Source: CAG-552 sp964516925
Lineage (GTDB): Bacteria; Bacillota; Clostridia; Christensenellales; Pumilibacteraceae
Assembly (NCBI GenBank): GCA_964516925.1
Contig: CAZEXL010000018.1
Coordinates: 1-27,820 of the forward strand
DNA length: 27,820 bases
Direction of reading: 5' to 3'
Below, in pieces: positions 21,994-27,820 of this stretch. The translations under genes were made by a program, and so were the position numbers. The notes under the pieces are model-generated. The model saw nothing but the letters and a program-made list of their open reading frames with translations, searched no databases and was not told where the DNA came from. The first letter of the stretch is position 1. Every line of letters starts with the position of its first letter.

Positions 21994-23288
21994 TGAATAA
22001 GCTACACGTTATTTCGTTAGGTTGCGATAAGAATCGCGTAGACACCGAAAAAATGCTTTTTTCATTGCGCGGCATGTTTGAAGTTTGTGCTGATATTTCG
22101 GATGCCGACGTTATCATTATTAATACTTGTAGCTTTATTGAAGCGGCGCGCGAAGAGGCGATAAATACCATTATCGAGGCAATTGAATACAAGAAGCAAA
22201 ACTGCAAAAAGCTTATAGTAACCGGCTGTTTGCCGCAAAAATACATGGCTGAACTTAAAGATTCGTTGCCGGAAGTAGATGCATTTTTAGGCACCAACGA
22301 TTATGATAAAATTGTTGAAGTTATTAATTCTTCGAAAAGAGAGTTTTTATGTTCCTCGAATCCATGTAACGATGTTGGTGGTAGAATTTTAACCACGCCT
22401 TCTCATTACGCGTATCTTAGAATAGCTGATGGATGTGATAATTATTGTACGTATTGTACGATTCCGTCTATAAGAGGGCGATATCGTTCTGTGCCTATAG
22501 ATGATTTAATTAAAGAAGCCGAATATCTGTCGTCTTGTGGCGTTGAAGAACTTATTCTTGTTGCACAGGACGTAACTCGCTATGGAATCGATATTTATGG
22601 GGAATATAAGCTTATAGAGCTTTTAAGAAAGCTGTCTGAACTTGATTTTGTTTGGATTAGGTTGATGTATTGTTATCCTGAGCTTGTAACGGAGGAGCTT
22701 ATCGAAGAAATTAAAAATAACGATAAGATTGCGAAATATATAGATATTCCTCTTCAACACGTAGATAGTGATATTCTTAAAAAAATGAACAGAAAGTCGG
22801 ATGAGGCGTCAATTAAAAACTTAATGATTAAACTACAAGATGCCGGCATTTCCGTGCGAACAACTTTTATGACGGGTTTTCCGACAGAATCGGAAAATCA
22901 ATATAAAAAGCTTTGCGATTTTGTAAAATCATATAAGTTAAGGCACGTAGGGGTGTTTGCGTACAGTGACGAAGATACGCCGTCGAGTAGAATGAACGGC
23001 AAAATTCCTGATTACGTCAGACATAACAGGGCAAATAAACTGTTAAGAATACATAAAACTAACGTAAAAAACTATAATTCATCCATGATCGGCAAAATTG
23101 TTAAAGTTTTATATGAAGACATTGATTACGACAAAATGTTGTTCGTCGGCAGAACAGAAGATTGCGCGCCTGAAATAGATACGCTTGTTTATTTTAAATC
23201 TGATTTTGCCAATGTTGGAAATTTTTATAACGTTCGTATTACTGGAGTAGACGGCTACGATTTAATAGGAGAAGTTGTAAATGAGTAA
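21993..23288 (+). CDS. rimO: ribosomal protein S12 methylthiotransferase RimO
   Basis: RimO methylthiolates a conserved Asp of ribosomal protein S12. The 431-residue protein has the MTTase domain with cluster cysteines 11 (SLGCDKNRVD), 46 (NTCSFI) and 79 (GCLPQKY), the radical SAM motif CDNYCTYC (Cys148, 152, 155), and a C-terminal TRAM domain. SLGCDKNRVDTE and PEVDAFLGT are RimO rather than MiaB features. The ATG overlaps the ftsK stop (TAATG), and the stop overlaps the pgsA start by 8 nt. The chain rimO-pgsA-cinA-recA is common in Firmicutes. Confidence 0.95.
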   Translation: MNKLHVISLGCDKNRVDTEKMLFSLRGMFEVCADISDADVIIINTCSFIEAAREEAINTIIEAIEYKKQNCKKLIVTGCLPQKYMAELKDSLPEVDAFLGTNDYDKIVEVINSSKREFLCSSNPCNDVGGRILTTPSHYAYLRIADGCDNYCTYCTIPSIRGRYRSVPIDDLIKEAEYLSSCGVEELILVAQDVTRYGIDIYGEYKLIELLRKLSELDFVWIRLMYCYPELVTEELIEEIKNNDKIAKYIDIPLQHVDSDILKKMNRKSDEASIKNLMIKLQDAGISVRTTFMTGFPTESENQYKKLCDFVKSYKLRHVGVFAYSDEDTPSSRMNGKIPDYVRHNRANKLLRIHKTNVKNYNSSMIGKIVKVLYEDIDYDKMLFVGRTEDCAPEIDTLVYFKSDFANVGNFYNVRITGVDGYDLIGEVVNE

Positions 23289-23877
23289 GTTGAATATACC
23301 GACGAAATTAACTATTTTAAGAATAGTTCTTATTCCGATTTTTGTTGCGTTATATCTTATCGAGTTTAGATTTAACGGTATTGCTGCTGTAATTGTGTTT
23401 ATGTTAGCAAGCTTTACGGATTTTTTAGACGGACATCTTGCTCGAAAATGGAATCAAGTTACCTCGCTGGGAAAATTTCTTGATCCTATTGCAGATAAAA
23501 TGCTTGTTATGTGCGCATTAGTGTCGCTGCTTTTAGATTCAAGTCTAGGCGTCGTTTTCACAATGCTCGTCGCTATTTTTCTTATGCTTATCGAAAGCCG
23601 CGAACTCATGGTGAGCTGTTTTCGTATTATTGCAGCTTCAAAAGGTCTTACGCTTGCTGCCGATAAATGGGGAAAGCTTAAAACCGTCTGCCAAATGATT
23701 GCTCTTATAGTACTAATACCACACAAATCGCTATTTACCGAGTTTGGAAACGTTGAGTGGCTTGCGATTTGTTATTACGTCGGTTTTGCATTACTTGCCG
23801 TAGCAACTGTTCTTGCTATAATTTCGGGTGCAAATTACGTTATAAAGAATAAGCGAGTTTTGCATGATGCAGATTGA
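23281..23877 (+). CDS. pgsA: CDP-diacylglycerol--glycerol-3-phosphate 3-phosphatidyltransferase
   Basis: A 198-residue integral membrane enzyme making phosphatidylglycerol phosphate from CDP-diacylglycerol and glycerol-3-phosphate. The CDP-alcohol phosphotransferase signature is complete: Asp47, Asp50-Gly51, Ala54-Arg55, Gly64, Asp68 and Asp72 (in DFLDGHLARKW and GKFLDPIADK). The start NIPTKLTILRIVLIPIF is typical of PgsA. About five or six helices follow. The ATG at 23281 overlaps rimO by 8 nt, and the end overlaps the cinA-domain gene by 14 nt. Confidence 0.95.
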   Translation: MSKLNIPTKLTILRIVLIPIFVALYLIEFRFNGIAAVIVFMLASFTDFLDGHLARKWNQVTSLGKFLDPIADKMLVMCALVSLLLDSSLGVVFTMLVAIFLMLIESRELMVSCFRIIAASKGLTLAADKWGKLKTVCQMIALIVLIPHKSLFTEFGNVEWLAICYYVGFALLAVATVLAIISGANYVIKNKRVLHDAD

Positions 23878-24325
23878 AAGTTTATTTCAAAAATTGAGGG
23901 GCAATGGCCTCAAAGTATCTATAGCGGAATCATTTACCGGTGGAGGCGTTGCTTCGGCATTCGTACAAATTCCCGGTGCAAGCGACGTACTTTCGGTAGC
24001 ATTAGTGTGTTATACCAACGAGGCAAAAGAAAGGCTTCTTGGCGTTGATAAGGGTACTATTAATAAACATGGGGCTGTAAGCGCCGAGACAATTGCTGAA
24101 ATGTTAAATGGTTTACAGTGGCTAGGAATGTCTGATATTTACGTTGCAACGTCAGGCAATGCCGGGCCTACGGCGGAAAAGCCAAACGAGGTAGGCGTTT
24201 TTTATCTTGGTGTAAGCTATAATGGCAAAAGAATTATTCGTCGCTATAAAGCAGACGGGGACAGAAGATGCGTTATAGAAAAAGGTATTGATGCGTGTAT
24301 TGGTTTAATGGATGAAATAATTTAA
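23864..24325 (+). CDS. cinA: stand-alone CinA C-terminal domain (PncC, nicotinamide-nucleotide amidase)
   Basis: A 153-residue protein equal to the C-terminal amidohydrolase half of CinA, which deamidates nicotinamide mononucleotide. Motifs: AESFTGGGVAS (21-31; more often ESCTGG or ESLTGG), GAVSAETIAEM and ATSGNAGPTAEKPNEVG (about 95-111). The N-terminal molybdopterin-binding-like domain of full CinA is absent, with no trace upstream because pgsA is intact. It is therefore a genuine short form, as in E. coli PncC, rather than a truncation. ATG at 23864 or 23867 cannot be separated; the binding site is weak, and coupling to pgsA is likely. Its place just before recA is conserved. Confidence 0.9.
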   Translation: MMQIESLFQKLRGNGLKVSIAESFTGGGVASAFVQIPGASDVLSVALVCYTNEAKERLLGVDKGTINKHGAVSAETIAEMLNGLQWLGMSDIYVATSGNAGPTAEKPNEVGVFYLGVSYNGKRIIRRYKADGDRRCVIEKGIDACIGLMDEII

Positions 24326-24353
24326 TATTAAAAATAAATTATAGGAGTTATAT

Positions 24354-25415
24354 ATGGAAAAGAAAGAAAAAAAGGATTTATCCGATAAGGAGAAGGCGCT
24401 TGAGGCTGCTATTTCACAAATAGAAAAAGCGTTTGGGAAGGGCTCTATTATGAAATTCGGCGAGACTGCGCTTGAACCGATTGAAGTTATACCTACCGGC
24501 TGCCTTGCTTTAGATATTGCATTGGGTATAGGCGGTTTGCCTCGAGGAAGAATCGTAGAGATTTACGGTCCTGAAAGTAGCGGTAAAACTACATTGTCGC
24601 TTCATGTAATAGCAGAAGCGCAAAAAGCAGGCGGTACCGTTGCTTTCATCGATGCCGAACACGCATTGGATCCGCTTTATGCAAGGAACTTGGGTATTGA
24701 TTTATCTAAATTATATATTTCTCAACCGGATAACGGGGAACAAGCACTGGAAATAACTGAAGAGCTGGTTCGTAGCGGTGCGTTGGACGTAATCGTTATC
24801 GACTCGGTTGCCGCGCTTACGCCTAAAGTTGAAATAGACGGTGAAATGGGTGATGCTCACGTTGGCGCTCAGGCAAGACTTATGTCGCAAGCGTTACGTA
24901 AATTGGCGGGTGTTTGTAGCAAAACAAAAACATGTATTATTTTTATAAACCAATTGCGTGAAAAGGTCGGCGTAATGTTTGGCAGCCCCGAAGTTACTAC
25001 CGGCGGAAAGGCATTAAAGTTTTATGCGAGCGTTCGTCTTGACGTTCGTAAAGGCGAGCCGGTTAAAAACGGTACCGAAATAATCGGAAATCGTACAAAA
25101 GTTAAAGTCGTAAAGAATAAAATGGCACCGCCGTTCAGAACTGCCGAATTCGAGATTATTTACGGTAAGGGTATTAGTCGTTCTAGTTGTGTGCTCGATC
25201 TTGCGGTGCAACTTGGTATAATTGACAAAAGCGGAGCATGGTTTACCTATAAGGATGAACGTATTGGCGATCGAGGTCGAGACAGTGTTAAAGCATTGCT
25301 TGAAACTAACACTGAGCTTTGCAACGAAATCGAACAGAGAATAAGAGAGGTTTCTGCGTCTAAAAATGAGTTTCTAGAAGGCGGGGAAGTCGTATCGGAA
25401 GAATCAGATGAATAA
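24354..25415 (+). CDS. recA: recombinase RecA
   Basis: RecA forms filaments on single-stranded DNA, drives strand exchange and triggers LexA self-cleavage. The 353-residue protein is full length: Walker A GPESSGKT (72-79), FIDAEHALDP, VIVIDSVAALTPK, the MGDAHVGAQARLMSQALRKL region (loop L1), FINQLREKVGVMFGSPE and TTGGKALKFYAS (loop L2 region), and an acidic tail ending SEESDE. AGGAG lies 7 nt before the ATG. There are only 28 nt after the cinA-domain stop, and neither a promoter nor a LexA-type inverted repeat is obvious there, so recA seems to rely on the upstream operon. Confidence 0.98.
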   Translation: MEKKEKKDLSDKEKALEAAISQIEKAFGKGSIMKFGETALEPIEVIPTGCLALDIALGIGGLPRGRIVEIYGPESSGKTTLSLHVIAEAQKAGGTVAFIDAEHALDPLYARNLGIDLSKLYISQPDNGEQALEITEELVRSGALDVIVIDSVAALTPKVEIDGEMGDAHVGAQARLMSQALRKLAGVCSKTKTCIIFINQLREKVGVMFGSPEVTTGGKALKFYASVRLDVRKGEPVKNGTEIIGNRTKVKVVKNKMAPPFRTAEFEIIYGKGISRSSCVLDLAVQLGIIDKSGAWFTYKDERIGDRGRDSVKALLETNTELCNEIEQRIREVSASKNEFLEGGEVVSEESDE

Positions 25416-25434
25416 TACAATGCAAAATATATAG

Positions 25435-25474
25435 TTTTAAAAGCGTTTATAGAAACCTATAAACGCTTTTAAAA
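25435..25474. terminator. bidirectional terminator between recA and sigF
   Basis: 25435-25452 is perfectly complementary to 25457-25474 (18 bp) with an AAAC loop. The core GCGTTTATAG/CTATAAACGC is flanked by AAAA on the left and TTTT on the right, so both strands present a stem followed by T residues. It sits between the convergent recA and spoIIA operons. Confidence 0.85.
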
Positions 25475-25511
25475 TACTGCTAAAAAAATTTTTTAAACAA
25501 ATCGGGCTACG

Positions 25512-26231
25512 TTATGTTGCAAATTCGCTTTTTAGCTTTTCGATTATTTTGCTTTCTAATCTGGATACTTGGACTTGAGAAACATTAAGGACTCTGGCAA
25601 CTTCACTTTGAGTTTTATCCCTATAATATCGCAATATTATTATTTTTTTGTCTCGTTCGTCAAGGGTAGATATTATTTGTTTCAAAAGAATTTTATCTAT
25701 GTTGTCGTCGTTTGTTTCTTTATCGGCAATTTTATCGATTAATGATATGTTGTTTTCGTCTTCTGCTTTTTCGTATAACGATAAAGGAAATTTTCCGGAA
25801 TCCATAGCGAAAATAATCTCCTGCGGTTCTAAATTGAACTCGGCTGCGATTTGTTCTACGGTAGGGGCTGAAAAAAATTTTGCTTTATATTCGCGTGTAA
25901 AATGTTCTATTTTTGCAGCTAGAGACTTTGTGCCGCGTGAAATCTTTATATAACCGTCATCGCGTAAAAACCGTTTGATCTCTCCGGTAATCATAGGAAC
26001 GGCATAAGTTGAAAAACGGACGTTATATTCTGTCGAAAAGTTTTTAATTGCTTTTAAAAAGCCTATGCAACCAATTTGAAATAGATCGTCGTATTCAACT
26101 CCTTTGTTTTTGAAATGACGAACGATACTTTTAATAAGCGGGGAATGCTCGTTTAAAAGAGTGGTTTTTGCTTCGTCTTCGCCTTTTTGCGCAAGTAAAA
26201 TTAATTTTATATTTTCTTCGTTACTAAGCAA
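25512..26231 (-). CDS. sigF: RNA polymerase sporulation sigma factor SigF
   Basis: Forespore-specific sigma-F, third gene of the spoIIA operon. The 239-residue protein has region 2 with YDDLFQIGCIGFLKAI (47-62) and RFSTYAVPMITGEIKRFLRDD (72-92), a region 3 (PTVEQIAAEFNL), and region 4 with RDKTQSEVARVLNVSQVQVS (about 204-223). These match sigma-F over most of their length, more so than sigma-G. The start is TTG at 26231, with GAGGT 8 nt upstream; the TGA of spoIIAB overlaps that site. No ATG gives a full N-terminus. Activity should be held by SpoIIAB and released by SpoIIAA. Confidence 0.95.
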   Translation of the reverse strand: MLSNEENIKLILLAQKGEDEAKTTLLNEHSPLIKSIVRHFKNKGVEYDDLFQIGCIGFLKAIKNFSTEYNVRFSTYAVPMITGEIKRFLRDDGYIKISRGTKSLAAKIEHFTREYKAKFFSAPTVEQIAAEFNLEPQEIIFAMDSGKFPLSLYEKAEDENNISLIDKIADKETNDDNIDKILLKQIISTLDERDKKIIILRYYRDKTQSEVARVLNVSQVQVSRLESKIIEKLKSEFAT

Positions 26232-26242
26232 ATCACTTTACC

Positions 26243-26671
26243 TCAATTGTCGGTATTTATTGCTTTAGACATTCTGACGATAGTTCCGCCGTTTACGTTA
26301 CGTTCAACGTTTAGTGTGTTCATTAGCGTTTCCATCACGGTAAATCCAAGTCCGGAACGTTCGTCGTCGGTTTTTGTCGTAAAAAACGGTTGACGCGCTT
26401 TTGCTATATCTTCGATTCCGACGCCGTTGTCTAAAATTGCAATATGTACGACGTTATCGGATAGTTTTGCTTCTATATATATAGTTGCGCTTTCATCATA
26501 ATTGTAGGCGTGAACTATGCAATTTGTTACAGCTTCTGAAACTGCGGTTTTAATGTCGTTAATTTCATCTACCGTAGGATTCAAAGGGGCGGTAAATGCA
26601 GCAACTGCGCTGCGAGCAAAGCTTTCGTTGCAACTTTTTGCCGATATAGCAAGACTCATAAAGTTATCCAT
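26243..26671 (-). CDS. spoIIAB: anti-sigma-F factor and serine kinase SpoIIAB
   Basis: SpoIIAB binds sigma-F and phosphorylates SpoIIAA. The 142-residue GHKL-type kinase (about 146 in Bacillus) has the N-box AVSEAVTNCIVHAYN, the G1 motif ILDNGVGI and the ATP-lid/G2 region ERSGLGFTVMETLMN. The ATG at 26671 is chosen because AAGGAG lies 6 nt upstream; that site overlaps the TAA of spoIIAA. An in-frame upstream start would read through the binding site. It is the middle gene of the operon. Confidence 0.96.
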   Translation of the reverse strand: MDNFMSLAISAKSCNESFARSAVAAFTAPLNPTVDEINDIKTAVSEAVTNCIVHAYNYDESATIYIEAKLSDNVVHIAILDNGVGIEDIAKARQPFFTTKTDDERSGLGFTVMETLMNTLNVERNVNGGTIVRMSKAINTDN

Positions 26672-26681
26672 TTTTGTCTCC

Positions 26682-26993
26682 TTAAATAATTTTTGGCATA
26701 ATATCATAAATTCCGGATAGTTTTAATATTTTATCTACGGTTGGTGATGGTGAGGCAATAAGTATAGGGACACCTACGGTTTTTAGTTTTTTGTATCTCC
26801 CCAATAAAACTCCAATGCCGGTGCTATCCATAAATTTTAAGCTCGACATATCAATAACTAATTTAGTTGCATTTGTATTATTATCTATTAATTTATCTAG
26901 TGCAGAACGTGTTTGAACAGCTGCGTTCTCATCGAGTTCACCGCATAGACCAACGTACAGCGTTGTGCCGACAATTTTATGGACAATTTTCAT
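26682..26993 (-). CDS. spoIIAA: anti-sigma-F antagonist SpoIIAA
   Basis: A 103-residue STAS-domain protein that releases sigma-F from SpoIIAB when unphosphorylated. The phosphorylation-site motif KFMDSTGIGVLLGRY has Ser57, the counterpart of Ser58 in Bacillus. The N-terminal strands (LYVGLCGELDENAAV) and C-terminal ILKLSGIYDIMP fit the family. AGGTGG lies 8 nt before the ATG. It is the first gene of the leftward operon. In Bacillus this operon uses sigma-H; I see no convincing sigma-H promoter here. Confidence 0.95.
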   Translation of the reverse strand: MKIVHKIVGTTLYVGLCGELDENAAVQTRSALDKLIDNNTNATKLVIDMSSLKFMDSTGIGVLLGRYKKLKTVGVPILIASPSPTVDKILKLSGIYDIMPKII

Positions 26994-27047
26994 CGATGTG
27001 CCACCTGTATAAAAGATTTGCCTTCTACTTCAAAGCATGATAATTTT

Positions 27048-27076
27048 ACTTTATATTTCTAAAAACAAATTGACAA
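27048..27076 (-). promoter_or_regulatory. candidate promoter of the spoIIA operon
   Basis: On the minus strand TTGTCA (complement of 27071-27076) and TAAAGT (complement of 27048-27053) are 17 nt apart, about 55 nt before spoIIAA. The -10 is imperfect. It looks like a sigma-A promoter rather than the sigma-H promoter expected from Bacillus. Confidence 0.35.
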
Positions 27077-27202
27077 AGATTGTCGATTGGTGATTTTTTT
27101 TAGCGATATTTTTAGATGAAGGTTGAATAAAACATTACTAAAAAACGGCAAATAAAATTTATTATTTTTACAAAAAAAATTTCAAAAAGGGGCTTAATTT
27201 TG

Positions 27203-27231
27203 TTGACTTATTTTTGCTCTTGTAGTATAGT
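27203..27231 (+). promoter_or_regulatory. promoter of the rightward tRNA cluster
   Basis: -35 TTGACT at 27203-27208, 17-nt spacer and -10 TATAGT at 27226-27231, 35 nt before tRNA-Pro. The stretch between the spoIIA promoter and this one (27077-27202) is AT-rich and holds no gene. Confidence 0.82.
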
Positions 27232-27266
27232 ATAGCAGTCGGGTTTGTGGTCGACACGTTTGTTCT

Positions 27267-27343
27267 CGGGGTGTAGCGCAGTTTGGTAGCGCACGTGGTT
27301 TGGGACCATGGGGCCGGGAGTTCGAGTCTCTTCACCCCGACCA
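27267..27343 (+). tRNA. tRNA-Pro(TGG)
   Basis: Acceptor CGGGGTG/CACCCCG with discriminator A and encoded CCA. The anticodon loop TTTGGGA reads TGG. 77 nt, first of six rightward tRNAs. Confidence 0.96.
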
Positions 27344-27355
27344 AAAGCTTTTTCA

Positions 27356-27432
27356 GGGCCTTTAGCTCAGTTGGTTAGAGCAGCCGGCTCATAACCGGCA
27401 TGTCCGGGGTTCAAGTCCCTGAAGGCCCACCA
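27356..27432 (+). tRNA. tRNA with CAT anticodon, Ile2-like (otherwise elongator Met)
   Basis: Acceptor GGGCCTT/AAGGCCC, anticodon stem GCCGG/CCGGC, loop CTCATAA, CCA encoded, 77 nt. The stretch CCTTTAGCTCAGTTGG and the anticodon arm resemble the Ile2(CAU) tRNA of Bacillus, whose C34 is converted to lysidine by TilS to read AUA. Elongator Met remains possible. It is not initiator Met, since the acceptor begins with a paired G-C. Confidence 0.9.
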
Positions 27433-27448
27433 TTATCATATTTGTTTT

Positions 27449-27525
27449 GGCCTGGTAGTTCAGCTGGTTAGAACGCTAGCCTGTCACGCTAGAGGTCGTG
27501 GGTTCGAGTCCCATCCAGGTCGCCA
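27449..27525 (+). tRNA. tRNA-Asp(GTC)
   Basis: Acceptor GGCCTGG/CCAGGTC (one G-T pair), discriminator G as expected for aspartate, anticodon loop CTGTCAC reading GTC, encoded CCA, 77 nt. Confidence 0.96.
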
Positions 27526-27530
27526 AATTT

Positions 27531-27606
<76 letters not shown>

Positions 27607-27610
27607 TATT

Positions 27611-27686
27611 GCTGGAGTAGCTCAATCGGTAGAGCAACTGACTTGTAATCAGTAGGTTGCGGGTTCAAGTCCCATCTCCAGCTCCA
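27611..27686 (+). tRNA. tRNA-Thr(TGT)
   Basis: Acceptor GCTGGAG/CTCCAGC, discriminator T, anticodon loop CTTGTAA reading TGT, encoded CCA, 76 nt. Confidence 0.96.
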
Positions 27687-27689
27687 TGT

Positions 27690-27711
27690 AGGGCTTGCTT
27701 ATGCAGGCTCT
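27690..27711 (+). other. hairpin between tRNA-Thr and tRNA-Tyr
   Basis: AGGGCTTGC (27690-27698) pairs with GCAGGCTCT (27703-27711) over 9 bp including two G-U pairs, loop TTAT. No T-run follows, so it is not a standard terminator. It may guide processing of the tRNA transcript. Confidence 0.4.
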
Positions 27712-27735
27712 GTTGCTAACAAATAGGTAAATTAA

Positions 27736-27820
<85 letters not shown>

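Noticed and set aside
26994..27120. Search for a sigma-H promoter before spoIIAA
   Set aside because: No pair resembling AGGA...GAAT at the right spacing was found; only a sigma-A-like candidate is listed.

Overview
The window is about 28 kb of low-GC chromosomal DNA. The gene content points to a spore-forming member of Clostridia (Firmicutes). The main evidence is the yajC / four-helix membrane protein / SCIFF peptide / SCIFF maturase / secD / secF order, the recJ-relA-hemZ cluster, the rpsO-pnp-ylxY-M16 peptidase order also known from Bacillus, a complete spoIIAA-spoIIAB-sigF operon and a YtxC-type sporulation protein. Genus cannot be assigned from the sequence alone. There is no rRNA, CRISPR array, transposase, integrase or phage gene. 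This is mostly core genome, and I did not find a self-contained novel system.

Layout. Positions 1-324 hold a minus-strand tRNA cluster (Val, Cys, partial Leu) with its promoter. Positions 455-1183 hold ytxC. Positions 1301-6642 are secretion and peptide-modification genes: yajC, a TIGR04086-like membrane protein, scfA (a 55-codon SCIFF peptide gene), scfB, secD and secF. Positions 6699-13119 are a tightly overlapping run recJ-relA-MBL hydrolase-hemZ. Positions 13252-18192 hold rpsO, pnp, ylxY, the M16 peptidase and an all-alpha dUTPase. Positions 18274-25415 hold ftsK/spoIIIE, rimO, pgsA, cinA C-domain and recA, with overlapping or closely spaced joints. The spoIIA operon (26993 down to 25512, minus strand) converges on recA across an 18-bp symmetric terminator. 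Positions 27203-27820 hold a promoter and six plus-strand tRNAs (Pro, CAT, Asp, Phe, Thr, Tyr), the last ending exactly at the window edge.

How the genes work together. YajC, SecD and SecF are the accessory Sec translocon subunits. ScfA is the precursor peptide thioether-bridged by ScfB. RecJ, RecA and FtsK act in DNA repair and segregation. RelA makes and degrades (p)ppGpp. RpsO, Pnp and RimO serve translation and RNA turnover. SpoIIAA, SpoIIAB and SigF form the forespore sigma switch, and YtxC and YlxY belong to sporulation-associated families.

The less ordinary signals are mostly in the non-coding joints: a leader mini-ORF whose tandem AGG codons are also the secD ribosome binding site, a three-way-junction fold in the rpsO leader, and several terminator-like hairpins that run directly into the next gene. 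In the proteins, SecF has Asn where the proton-relay Asp is expected, the SCIFF peptide has seven cysteines, and the FtsK linker carries a recurring short motif.
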